Source: Acidaminococcaceae bacterium (GTDB lineage Bacteria > Bacillota > Negativicutes > Acidaminococcales > Acidaminococcaceae). From it: DNA of 35,128 nucleotides. Position 1 is the stretch's first letter; the number at the start of each line of letters is the position of its first letter. The translations under genes and the position numbers were made by a program. The notes beneath the pieces were generated by a model. It saw only the letters and a program-made list of their open reading frames with translations, made no database searches and was not told the origin of the DNA. Shown in pieces: positions 8,022 through 14,980 of this stretch. The DNA lies in the NCBI GenBank assembly GCA_022653215.1, contig JALCSJ010000003.1, positions 1 to 35,128 of the forward strand, read 5' to 3'.

Positions 8022-8524
8022 GGTGTTGTATTCCCCCTATCAACATAACTTGTATTTTCTGCATCTATATCAACATTTTGTGGTGCACAAACCAAAATGC
8101 TTCTGCCAATTTTTTTCAGACTGCCATTTAGGGCATAAACCGTACCGCTGATAAAATCAATAATACGTTTCATAACATCGCTGTCTGTATCTTCAAAGTT
8201 AATTACTACAGGTTGATTTTTCCGCAAATAATCTGCTACTTTCTGAGCATCATCAAAATTAACCGGCTCAATAACAACTACTCTCACCTGTTTAGTAGCT
8301 AAGGGCATGGAAATCAGTTTATCATCAGATTTCTCTTTGCTAAAACCAAAAATCGATTTATCTTTACGGGCAAAACGATCATCCCGTTCTTTCCATCTTT
8401 TAGCGCCGAACATAGGAGCCACAGCCGTTGCTTCCTCTTTGGTTTCTTCTTGTTCCGGCAAGCTTAGTTCATCATCTTCGCTGTACAAGCCAAAAATTTC
8501 GCAAATCTTATCAACTATTTTCAT
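8009..8524 (-). CDS. sepF: Cell division protein SepF
   Basis: SepF (YlmF) is a membrane-bound FtsZ partner that polymerises into rings and helps tether and align the Z-ring. The 171-residue protein has an N-terminal amphipathic-helix candidate (MKIVDKICEIFGLY), an acidic and charged linker to about residue 75, and the SepF domain (about 78-160) with the motifs VVVIEPVNFDDAQKVADYL and VVINFEDTD...RIIDFISGTVYALNGSL. The domain order and length match the family. It lies 18 bases after yggS and overlaps proC, in the classical ylmD-ylmE-sepF order. Confidence 0.96.
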   Translation of the reverse strand: MKIVDKICEIFGLYSEDDELSLPEQEETKEEATAVAPMFGAKRWKERDDRFARKDKSIFGFSKEKSDDKLISMPLATKQVRVVVIEPVNFDDAQKVADYLRKNQPVVINFEDTDSDVMKRIIDFISGTVYALNGSLKKIGRSILVCAPQNVDIDAENTSYVDRGNTTPWGR

Positions 8525-8542
8525 TTATTTCACCATTTCTCC

Positions 8543-9247
8543 TTAAAATTTTTGTGAATAATCCCTGGCGCCAAAAAGTGCTGTCCCAACCCGTACTTCA
8601 TTAGCTCCTTCTTCCACGGCAATCCAATAATCATGAGTCATGCCCATGGACAGAATATTACAGGTTTCTTTGCCTACTATTTTTTGCAGAGCCAAAAAAT
8701 CCCTGTAACCTGCCGCAAAAACAGGACGGGTTTCTTCCACATTGTCTGTGGCCTGAGCTATAACCATCACACCTCTTACTCTCACATGAGAATAAGCAGC
8801 CAGTTTACCTGTCAAAGCCACAAAATCTTCAGGACTTAACCCACTTTTTTGTGGTTCTCTGGCCTCATTAATTTGCAATAAAACATCTTGAATCTTATTG
8901 GCTTCTTCAGCTAATTTATCAATACGGTCCAAAATTTCTGTGCTATCCACAGATTCTATGATATCAAACAGTTCAACAGCATGTTTCGCCTTGTTCTTTT
9001 GTAAATGTCCTATTAAATGCCAGATTCCTCCGGCCGGCAATATCGCCTTTTTGTGCTGAGCTTCCTGAACTCTGTTCTCACCAACATTCTTTAGTCCTGC
9101 GTTCAAAGCTTCCGTCACGATTTCCGCTGGATGATTTTTAGTTACAGCCACAATAGTCACAGCATCACCTGTGACTTTAAGCTCTGTGCGTTTAGCCAAA
9201 GCTTCCTTTATTTTATTTTGTACCATTGCCAGATTATCTGCTAACAT
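8543..9247 (-). CDS. YggS/YlmE family PLP homeostasis protein
   Basis: This is a pyridoxal-5'-phosphate-binding protein of the YggS/PLPBP family. These proteins keep PLP and related vitamers in balance and have no known enzyme activity. The 234 residues form the alanine-racemase-like barrel. The PLP-binding Lys is in VAVTKNHPAE (about residue 36), followed by VGENRVQEAQ and IGHLQKNK, and the late SMGMTHDYWIAVEEGANEVRVGTALFG phosphate-binding region (shown in parts: SMGMTHDY and VRVGTALFG). The ATG at 9247 has GAGG upstream. It sits between ylmD and sepF as ylmE does in Bacillus. Confidence 0.95.
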   Translation of the reverse strand: MLADNLAMVQNKIKEALAKRTELKVTGDAVTIVAVTKNHPAEIVTEALNAGLKNVGENRVQEAQHKKAILPAGGIWHLIGHLQKNKAKHAVELFDIIESVDSTEILDRIDKLAEEANKIQDVLLQINEAREPQKSGLSPEDFVALTGKLAAYSHVRVRGVMVIAQATDNVEETRPVFAAGYRDFLALQKIVGKETCNILSMGMTHDYWIAVEEGANEVRVGTALFGARDYSQKF

Positions 9248-9259
9248 ATTAATTACCTC

Positions 9260-10063
9260 TTAACTTCGATAAATTATGGCAGCCAGCCTACCGGTTTTTC
9301 CCTGTTCTGCCCTATAGGAAAAATATTTATCATTATGATCTTTGGTGCAATATTCAGCGCACAAAATATTTTCCCCAGGAATACCTAGCTTTTCTAATTG
9401 TTCTGTGTTAACCTGCCACAAATTTAAAAACCAATGTTTTTCCCTGGCAGGAATAAAGCAATCATGAAATTCTTTTGCTTTGTCCCAGACACTTTTATCC
9501 ACTTCATAACAGCAAGGGCCAATGGATGGTCCAATAGCCGCCACAATGTTTTTCATTTCTGTTCCATACCTGTCATGCAAAAGCTGAGCACCTTTAGCAG
9601 CAATATTGCTGACGGCACCTCGCCATCCGGCATGAACCAACGCTATACCCTTGCCTTTGGTGTCAATAAGCATAACCGGCACACAGTCAGCAAAGAAAAG
9701 CATTAATGGTACTTGTGACAAATCAGTCACTAAACCATCTGTATCTTTTATTGTATCAGCATAGTCATAGGCACCTCTGCCTACTAATTCTTTAGTTACA
9801 ACAATTATATTATTCCCGTGAACCTGGGCACAAGTAGTAGCCTTTTCGGGAGCATAACCCAAAGCCTTTGCTGTTTGGATTCTGTTAGCCAAGACTTTTT
9901 CCTTTGTATCGCCTACATGTAACGCCATATTCAGTCCCCCCGGCACCAAATCACTGCTGCCGCCGGTGCGACAAGTAAAGCCATGGACAACGCCAAATTT
10001 TTCCAAGGAAGGAAAATAGCCAAACTCCAGACTATTACAGGTTTTGAAAGCGAATTCTGCCAT
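9260..10063 (-). CDS. ylmD: Multicopper-oxidase-like purine nucleoside phosphorylase, YlmD/YfiH (PgeF) family
   Basis: Members of this Cu-oxidase_4 (DUF152) family act on purine nucleosides or have been described as polyphenol oxidase or peptidoglycan-editing factors; the physiological role is debated. The 267 residues contain the metal-binding signature with HG in TTCAQVHGNN, DC in FADCVPVML, and HAGWRGAV, i.e. the His-Cys-His triad typical of the family, and IGPSIGPCCYEV. The ATG at 10063 follows GGAGGA. It is the first gene of the ylm/sepF operon, 12 bases before yggS, and begins just after a terminator and a TATAAT at 10097-10102. Confidence 0.93.
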   Translation of the reverse strand: MAEFAFKTCNSLEFGYFPSLEKFGVVHGFTCRTGGSSDLVPGGLNMALHVGDTKEKVLANRIQTAKALGYAPEKATTCAQVHGNNIIVVTKELVGRGAYDYADTIKDTDGLVTDLSQVPLMLFFADCVPVMLIDTKGKGIALVHAGWRGAVSNIAAKGAQLLHDRYGTEMKNIVAAIGPSIGPCCYEVDKSVWDKAKEFHDCFIPAREKHWFLNLWQVNTEQLEKLGIPGENILCAEYCTKDHNDKYFSYRAEQGKTGRLAAIIYRS

Positions 10064-10096
10064 AATTCCTCCTACAAGATAAATTTATGCATATAT

Positions 10097-10102
10097 ATTA
10101 TA
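10097..10102 (-). promoter_or_regulatory. Possible -10 box of the ylmD-sepF operon
   Basis: A perfect TATAAT lies about 35 bases before the ylmD start and 13 bases past the terminator hairpin. A good -35 is missing at the right distance (that position falls in the hairpin arm), so the promoter is only suggested by the -10 box and by the need for one after a terminator. Confidence 0.35.
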
Positions 10103-10115
10103 GACCAAAATACAG

Positions 10116-10144
10116 AAAAAGGCGACATATTTTGTCGCCTTTTT
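10116..10144. terminator. Terminator after the polyphosphate:AMP phosphotransferase gene
   Basis: A perfect 12-bp stem (AAAAAGGCGACA at 10116-10127 with its complement at 10133-10144) and a five-base loop, flanked by A and T tracts. It begins nine bases after the stop codon of the upstream gene and can act on either strand. It separates the nfeD-floA unit from ylmD. Confidence 0.9.
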
Positions 10145-10153
10145 CGGATTTCT

Positions 10154-11632
10154 CTATTTTTCTAAGGCTTGCTCCATTCTCTTGATCATTGTTTCCATTA
10201 CTTTAATACGGGCATAAAATTTGCTTTTTGCTTCTACAACTGTCCAAGGAGCTTCTTTTGTATCAGTTCTGTAGAGCATTTCATTAACAGCAGCTTCATA
10301 AGCACCCCATTTATCACGGTTTCGCCAATCCTCCTCCGTGATTTTCCAGGTCTTGTCCGGATCATTCTCTCTGGCTTTGAATCTATCATACTGCTCATCT
10401 TTATCTATTTGCATCCAGAACTTCTGCACTATAAAACCCTGCTTGGCCCATTGAGCTTCCATATCATTAATTTCCTGATAGGCTCTGCGCCATTGCTGAA
10501 CTGTAGCAAAGCCTTCCACTCTTTCTACCAGAACTCTTCCGTACCAGGTTCTATCAAATATCGCTGTTTCACCGGGTGCCGGAATATGCTGCCAAAAACG
10601 CCACAGATAATGAAAGCGCTTTTCCCAATCATTGGGAGCACGAACAGGATTAACCATATACCCTAAGGGATCCAGTCCTGCTGTCAGTCGCTTTATAGCT
10701 CCACCTTTGCCCCCTGCATCCCAGCCTTCAAAGGCCACGATAGTACTGATTTTCTTTTCATACAGTTTGAGCTGCAGTTCTCCAAGCCGCTTTCTTAATT
10801 TTTTGTACTTTTCTTCGTAAGCTTTTTCGGAAATGGCTTTGGTCAAATCATAGTTACTTAAAATATCAGGTACTGTTTCATCGTTGACACTAGCAGGTTT
10901 TTCCGGTTTTTCTTGCTTTCGTTTTTGCAAAGCAAGGGTCAATTCTTCAATTAAAATTTTCAAAGTTGTAATAATGCCCGTACGTTTGTTTTCCAAAGGA
11001 ACAATATGCCAGGGAGCATAATCCATATCTGTTTTTGCCAACATATCTTCATATACTTTTTCATAAGCCTTATAATTGATGCCTTCAATACCACCCGGTG
11101 TAAGGCTCTCCCACTGACTTCCTGATGTTTGAAAACCTTTGGCAATATTTTTCTCTTGTTGTTTGGCAGATATATGGGTAAATATTTTTAGAATAACATA
11201 ACCTTCATCTGTTAATTCTTTTTCAAAGGCATTAATTTCCCCGAAACTAACATGGTACCATTCGCTGGCCTCATCTTTATCTCCTACGGCATGTTCATTC
11301 CGCAAAAAATACCAGGCTCTGTGGTGAATGTTAATTTGGCCTGCAGCCGGCAATTCTTTCCAAAACTGTGCAAAAAATGGCTCCTGTTTTTGTTTCTCCG
11401 TTGTTTTAGATGCGGAAAAGACTCTGAAACCGCGAGGGTCTAAAGCAGAGATAAGCTTATTAATTAAAAGTCCTCGCCAAGAACCTCTAAAACCTTCGAA
11501 AAGAATAATAACCGGAATTTCTGCATCACGAAGTTCACGCTGCAAAGCTCCCAGCTTTTCCAATAGTTTAGGGAACTGCTCTTCGTAGTCACTTTTTTTT
11601 ATTTTCTTTTTAAGATTTACTTTCTCCAGCAT
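10154..11632 (-). CDS. pap: Polyphosphate:AMP phosphotransferase (two-domain PPK2, class II)
   Basis: The protein transfers phosphate from inorganic polyphosphate to AMP, giving ADP, in the cytoplasm. It has two PPK2 domains in tandem in 492 residues. The C-terminal domain (about 265-492) has an intact Walker A FEGWDAGGKGG (301-311) and the lid/Walker B-type motif FDRTWYGRVLVERVEGF. The N-terminal domain has the degenerate equivalent FEGFRGSWRG (45-54), without the Gly-Lys of the P-loop, and HHRAWYFLR for DRTWYGR. That asymmetry is known for class II PPK2 proteins, in which the C-terminal domain is the catalytic one. A charged linker (about 230-262, QKRKQEKPEKP) joins them. It starts at ATG 11632 after AGGGGGC and probably follows the NfeD-FloA genes as a distal gene. 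It ends at a strong terminator. Confidence 0.9.
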   Translation of the reverse strand: MLEKVNLKKKIKKSDYEEQFPKLLEKLGALQRELRDAEIPVIILFEGFRGSWRGLLINKLISALDPRGFRVFSASKTTEKQKQEPFFAQFWKELPAAGQINIHHRAWYFLRNEHAVGDKDEASEWYHVSFGEINAFEKELTDEGYVILKIFTHISAKQQEKNIAKGFQTSGSQWESLTPGGIEGINYKAYEKVYEDMLAKTDMDYAPWHIVPLENKRTGIITTLKILIEELTLALQKRKQEKPEKPASVNDETVPDILSNYDLTKAISEKAYEEKYKKLRKRLGELQLKLYEKKISTIVAFEGWDAGGKGGAIKRLTAGLDPLGYMVNPVRAPNDWEKRFHYLWRFWQHIPAPGETAIFDRTWYGRVLVERVEGFATVQQWRRAYQEINDMEAQWAKQGFIVQKFWMQIDKDEQYDRFKARENDPDKTWKITEEDWRNRDKWGAYEAAVNEMLYRTDTKEAPWTVVEAKSKFYARIKVMETMIKRMEQALEK

Positions 11633-11685
11633 TTTACCGCCCCCTGCAAACTTATCAATATATTTTTCCGTTAATTATTTGCCTT

Positions 11686-12204
11686 TCATTGTACAAAACG
11701 GAAAGGTTTAATAGCTCTGGGTTTATCTAGAACTTGAGCCATAACAAAGCCTGCTTTTATACTGTTTTTGTTAAGTTTTCCCTTCCAAGGATTATCTACT
11801 GTCAATGGGTTTAAAGCATCTTCATCAGATAAAGACGTTAAATTCTGTTCCTCTGCTACAGTATCTTCATCTATCATAGGTTCTGCATCCATGTTCTCTG
11901 CTACCATAGGTTCCGCTTCCATAGTTTCAGCTTCCATAGGCTCACTGACCATATCGGGAACATCCGTGTCTTCAGCTATCCAATCAATAGGATTAGAAGA
12001 ATATTTTTTTGGATTTTTTCTAATTAAGGGTTGTTCTTTAACTGCTTCTACCTTTTGAGAAAATCCCATTAACAGCTCTTCTAAAGTTTTAGGTTGAGGC
12101 CGCTTAACATTAGATTGTTGTCTCCTGCTTTGTTTTTCTTTTTTCTGATAATGATTAATAAATATCATTGTTATCCATAAAGCAAATAACATAAAGGTTT
12201 TCAT
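11686..12204 (-). CDS. Hypothetical membrane-anchored acidic repeat protein in the FloA operon
   Basis: I do not recognise a family. The 172-residue protein begins with a short hydrophobic segment (about residues 3-17, FMLFALWITMIFI), which suggests an uncleaved anchor. A strongly basic stretch follows (about 21-39, KKEKQSRRQQ), so most of the protein is probably cytoplasmic. Residues 78-130 are very acidic and include five consecutive five-residue units of the form E-(P/T/N)-M-x-(A/D) at 88-112. The last 35 residues (DNPWKGKLNKNSIKAGFVMAQVL) look folded and may be the functional core. It starts 13 bases after floA and is presumably transcribed with nfeD and floA, so a role linked to the flotillin platform is possible but unproven. 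Confidence 0.7.
   Translation of the reverse strand: MKTFMLFALWITMIFINHYQKKEKQSRRQQSNVKRPQPKTLEELLMGFSQKVEAVKEQPLIRKNPKKYSSNPIDWIAEDTDVPDMVSEPMEAETMEAEPMVAENMDAEPMIDEDTVAEEQNLTSLSDEDALNPLTVDNPWKGKLNKNSIKAGFVMAQVLDKPRAIKPFRFVQ
11869..11943. repeat. Coding tandem repeat, five imperfect 15-bp units
   Basis: The region encodes residues 88-112 of the hypothetical anchored protein as five pentapeptide units (EPMEA, ETMEA, EPMVA, ENMDA, EPMID). At DNA level, on the plus strand, the units share a CCATAG-like core every 15 bases. Imperfect identity suggests old duplication followed by drift, or selection for acidic composition. Confidence 0.75.
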
Positions 12205-12217
12205 AGTTCATGCCCCC

Positions 12218-13213
12218 TTATTGGGCTGTTTTAGGATCAGAAGAGTTGGTGTCAGGACTGGCCTGGGAAATAGTCTTTCTCATATCTGTATCAGCATTAA
12301 TGTTATTCATTCTATAATAATCCATTACACCAAGTCTGCCGTTCTCTAAGGCTAAAGCCAGTGCTGTAGGTACTTTTGCCTGAGCTTCTACAACTTTTGC
12401 CTGCATTTCTTGAGTATGAGCTTTCATCTCTTGTTCTTGAGCTACAGCCATGGCACGACGCTCTTCGGCTTTAGCTTGAGCAATGCGCTTATCTGCTTCT
12501 GCCTGATCTGTCAATAATTTGGCACCAATGTTACGTCCTACATCAACATCAGCAATATCAATGGACAGAATCTCAAAAGCAGATCCAGCATCCAGACCCT
12601 TTTGCAATACCGTCTTAGAAATATGGTCAGGATTTTCCAAAACTTCACTATGATTAACAGCAGAACCAACACTGGTAACAATGCCCTCTCCGACACGGGC
12701 AATAATAGTTTGTTCACCGGCGCCTCCGACTAATCTGTCAATATTAGCGCGTACTGTAACTCTGGCTTTTACTTTTAATTCAATACCATTTTTAGCAACA
12801 GCGGAAACAACAGGAGTTTCGATAACCTTCGGATTAACACTCATTTGTACTGCTTCCAGTACATTACGTCCTGCCAGATCAATAGCACAGGCTCTTTCAA
12901 AAGTCAAAGGAATTTCCGCTCTGTGCGCAGCAATTAAAGCGTCAATAACGTTATCCACATCACCACCTGCCAGATAGTGTGCTTCCAGCTGATTAGTACC
13001 TATGGCAATACCGGCTTTATTCGCCTTTACCAAGGGCATAACAATCTTTCCGGCCGGCACACGACGCAGCCTCATACCTATTAAGTTAAAAATACTTACA
13101 TCCACACCTGCAGCCATGGCAGAAATCCACAAACCCACAGGAACAAAATTCAAGAATACAACAATTACAACAATTGCCAAAATAATAATCAAACCACTGC
13201 CTAAAATGTCCAT
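12218..13213 (-). CDS. floA: Flotillin-like protein FloA
   Basis: FloA (YqfA) is an SPFH-like membrane scaffold that organises membrane microdomains and affects fluidity, signalling and division. The 331-residue protein has an N-terminal hydrophobic hairpin/anchor (about 5-40, [16 protein letters not shown]), the SPFH-like domain with [18 protein letters not shown], and the Gln/Ala/Glu-rich coiled coil (about 230-290, [17 protein letters not shown]) typical of flotillins. Length matches Bacillus FloA. The ATG at 13213 lies two bases after the nfeD stop codon, so the two are cotranscribed. The NfeD-FloA pairing is the standard arrangement in Firmicutes and supports the name. Confidence 0.96.
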   Translation of the reverse strand: MDILGSGLIIILAIVVIVVFLNFVPVGLWISAMAAGVDVSIFNLIGMRLRRVPAGKIVMPLVKANKAGIAIGTNQLEAHYLAGGDVDNVIDALIAAHRAEIPLTFERACAIDLAGRNVLEAVQMSVNPKVIETPVVSAVAKNGIELKVKARVTVRANIDRLVGGAGEQTIIARVGEGIVTSVGSAVNHSEVLENPDHISKTVLQKGLDAGSAFEILSIDIADVDVGRNIGAKLLTDQAEADKRIAQAKAEERRAMAVAQEQEMKAHTQEMQAKVVEAQAKVPTALALALENGRLGVMDYYRMNNINADTDMRKTISQASPDTNSSDPKTAQ

Positions 13214-13215
13214 GA

Positions 13216-13806
13216 TCAGTTCTCCTTTTTTACAAATATTTTATTGCCTACCACTTTATTTACTACTATTTTAGTGCCAGCCGGGAAAAATTCTCCCTCT
13301 GTGACAACGTCCAGCCGTTCCCCATCTATAATTGCCACTCCGCTTGGCCGCAGCAAGGTTTCTGTTTTTCCTTTTTTCCCTGTATACTCAGCTAAGTTAT
13401 TTTGCTGAGGTGTTATAGATTGTGGTTTGTTTTTTAGTACAAGCCTCTGCCAAAGGGGATTTTTCGGCAATGATTTAATCACGATTCCTACTAGCATGAG
13501 CACTACAACGACGCCTATTGCCAGTACTATTAATGTAGCACGGCTAGCTCCCAAAGCATAATAAGCACTTGCTAAAAAACAAAGCAGTCCTGCTATGCCG
13601 CAGATACCAAAACCCGGAATAAATAATTCTATAAATAAGAGAACCGCCCCTATGCCAAATAACATCAAAGCAGTCCAATCCAAATCCCATTCATTTGGAC
13701 TATAACCAAGATCCAATGGTTCTACTAAATTTCCTGCTGCAGCGCCTACAGGAGAAATTGCAAAACATAAGAATAAAATTAAATATAACCAATAATATTT
13801 TTTCAT
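13216..13806 (-). CDS. NfeD-like membrane protein (short form)
   Basis: NfeD proteins are partners of flotillins/stomatins. This 196-residue protein has an N-terminal signal peptide or first membrane segment (about 3-24), further hydrophobic segments (about 45-110, including [19 protein letters not shown] and [19 protein letters not shown]), and a C-terminal OB-fold NfeD domain (about 135-196, [25 protein letters not shown] shown here only to its first residues, [14 protein letters not shown]). The N-terminal ClpP-like protease domain of long NfeD proteins is absent; such short forms are common beside FloA. The ATG at 13806 follows GGGAGG. It is the first gene of the operon and starts about 40 bases downstream of an extended -10 promoter. 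Confidence 0.93.
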   Translation of the reverse strand: MKKYYWLYLILFLCFAISPVGAAAGNLVEPLDLGYSPNEWDLDWTALMLFGIGAVLLFIELFIPGFGICGIAGLLCFLASAYYALGASRATLIVLAIGVVVVLMLVGIVIKSLPKNPLWQRLVLKNKPQSITPQQNNLAEYTGKKGKTETLLRPSGVAIIDGERLDVVTEGEFFPAGTKIVVNKVVGNKIFVKKEN

Positions 13807-13846
13807 GCCTCAGCACCTCCCTTTGTTAATTAGTTATTACTTACTA

Positions 13847-13855
13847 ATTATAGCA
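13847..13855 (-). promoter_or_regulatory. Extended -10 promoter of the nfeD-floA operon
   Basis: TGC-TATAAT on the minus strand (TATAAT at 13847-13852, TG at 13854-13855) lies 41 bases before nfeD. No good -35 is at the usual distance, but the extended -10 can replace it. The terminator at 13866-13905 isolates it from yqeY, so a promoter is required here. Confidence 0.55.
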
Positions 13856-13865
13856 TAGAAATATA

Positions 13866-13905
13866 AAAAATCCGCAAACAGGTTTTACCCCATTTGCGGA
13901 TTTTT
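13866..13905. terminator. Terminator of rpsU-yqeY
   Basis: A perfect 13-bp stem (AAAAATCCGCAAA at 13866-13878 with its complement at 13893-13905) encloses a 14-base loop. It lies just after the yqeY stop codon and is flanked by A/T tracts on both sides, so it may act in both directions. Confidence 0.9.
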
Positions 13906-13907
13906 AA

Positions 13908-14357
13908 TTATTTCAGTAATTCCCGTACGAAAGCACTAATTTTACCGCCTTCGGCACGACCTTTGGCTTTGGCCATTACTGCGCCCATTACCTTCCCCAT
14001 ATCTTTCATGGTTTTGGCTCCGGTTGCGGCAATAGTTTCTTGGACCATGGCTTTCAGATCCTCGTCGCTTAACTGTTCCGGCAAATACTTTCTCAGTATG
14101 GCAATTTCCTGCTCATTTGCTTCTACCAAATCAGTGCGGTCAGCCTTTTTGAATTCTGTGATAGAATCCTCTCTTTGCTTAACCTCTTTCATGAGCAAAG
14201 CACATACTTCATTGTCATCCAGCTCTTTTTTCGCATCAATTTCCTTGTTACGAATCGCGGCCCAAGCCATACGGATAACAGCTAAGCGTTGCTTACCTGC
14301 TTCCCTATCCTTCATAGCTTGTTTCATATCTGCTGATAAAGTTGCTCGTAATGACAT
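13908..14357 (-). CDS. yqeY: GatB/YqeY domain protein
   Basis: YqeY is a small cytoplasmic protein with the helical domain also found at the C-terminus of GatB, the subunit of the tRNA-dependent amidotransferase; it is thought to interact with tRNA, but its function is not known. All 149 residues match the family: SADMKQAMKDREAGKQRL at the start, RKQREDS-type KQREDSITEFKKADR in the middle, and MGKVMGAVMAKAKGRAEGG near the C-terminus. The ATG at 14357 follows the rpsU stop by 15 bases, and the two form a two-gene transcript between the 14610-14639 promoter and the 13866-13905 terminator. The rpsU-yqeY pairing is conserved in Firmicutes. Confidence 0.95.
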   Translation of the reverse strand: MSLRATLSADMKQAMKDREAGKQRLAVIRMAWAAIRNKEIDAKKELDDNEVCALLMKEVKQREDSITEFKKADRTDLVEANEQEIAILRKYLPEQLSDEDLKAMVQETIAATGAKTMKDMGKVMGAVMAKAKGRAEGGKISAFVRELLK

Positions 14358-14372
14358 CTTAATGCCCCCAAA

Positions 14373-14549
14373 TTATCTAAACTTGCGCTTTCTGGCAGCC
14401 TCAGATTTCTTCTTGCGTTTTACGCTAGGTTTTTCGTAGTGTTCGCGCTTCCTAACCTCAGAAAGAACACCAGCTTTTTGCGTAGCACGTTTGAAACGAC
14501 GCAAAGCGCTGTCTAAGGATTCAGTTTTGCCTACTTTTATCTCTGTCAC
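14373..14549 (-). CDS. rpsU: 30S ribosomal protein S21
   Basis: This 58-residue basic protein is S21 of the small ribosomal subunit. The translation begins [19 protein letters not shown] and continues with the family motif [10 protein letters not shown]...[18 protein letters not shown] (given here in pieces), then ends in a Lys/Arg-rich tail (AARKRKFR). The start is GTG at 14549 after a GGAGGGA ribosome-binding site. It is preceded by its own promoter and a short leader with an inverted repeat, and followed by yqeY. The length equals that of Firmicutes S21. Confidence 0.97.
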   Translation of the reverse strand: MTEIKVGKTESLDSALRRFKRATQKAGVLSEVRKREHYEKPSVKRKKKSEAARKRKFR

Positions 14550-14583
14550 TTGTTATCCCTCCCTCCACGAACTCATTCGGGAA

Positions 14584-14601
14584 GTGTATTATTCTATACA
14601 C
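14584..14601. repeat. Inverted repeat at the 5' end of the rpsU transcript
   Basis: GTGTAT and ATACAC arms are separated by six bases. The repeat begins right at the predicted transcription start of rpsU. It could be a weak 5' hairpin or a protein-binding operator; neither is shown. Confidence 0.4.
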
Positions 14602-14609
14602 ACTAGGTT

Positions 14610-14639
14610 ATTATAGCCTAAAACCCTCTACTCTGTCAA
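14610..14639 (-). promoter_or_regulatory. Promoter of rpsU-yqeY
   Basis: Perfect TTGACA (14634-14639) and TATAAT (14610-14615) boxes, 18 bases apart. It starts directly after the hinT stop codon (14645-14647), with no terminator in between, so read-through from the prmA unit could add to rpsU expression. Confidence 0.87.
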
Positions 14640-14644
14640 CAAGA

Positions 14645-14980
14645 TTAACAGGGCGGCCACCCTAATGCTTTTCCGCCTAAAACATGGAAATGCAGATGTG
14701 GAACAGATTGTCCCCCATCCTCTCCCGTATTTACTACTACTCTAAAACCTTTTTCCTCAATACCCAACTGCTTTACTATTTCCGGAAGTTTGTTCTTCAC
14801 ATATACTACTATGTCATCAGAAGCAGTAAGGATATTTTGGGTATGCTCTTTAGGTATAATCAAAACATGAACCGGTGCCCCTGGATTAAGGTCGTTGATA
14901 ACGATGATTTTATCATCTTCATACAACTTTTTACTGGGGATTTCACCTGCTACTATTTTACAGAAAATACAATCAGTCAT
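14645..14980 (-). CDS. hinT: HIT-family (HinT-like) nucleotide phosphoramidase
   Basis: HinT-type proteins hydrolyse adenosine phosphoramidates and related AMP conjugates. The 111-residue protein has DCIFCKIVAGEIP at the N-terminus, the ALV-like NDLNPGAPVHVLIIPKEH segment, and the catalytic triad motif HLHFHVLGG (about 95-103). Length and all motifs match the family. The start chosen is ATG at 14980 with AAGGGGG upstream; a GTG three codons earlier is less well placed. It overlaps the mtaB end by eight bases. The prmA-rsmE-mtaB-hinT order is common in Firmicutes. Confidence 0.94.
   Translation of the reverse strand: MTDCIFCKIVAGEIPSKKLYEDDKIIVINDLNPGAPVHVLIIPKEHTQNILTASDDIVVYVKNKLPEIVKQLGIEEKGFRVVVNTGEDGGQSVPHLHFHVLGGKALGWPPC

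Noticed and set aside
11869-11943. CRISPR-like or satellite repeat
   Set aside because: Units are 15 bp with no spacers, in frame within a coding sequence, and encode a protein repeat.
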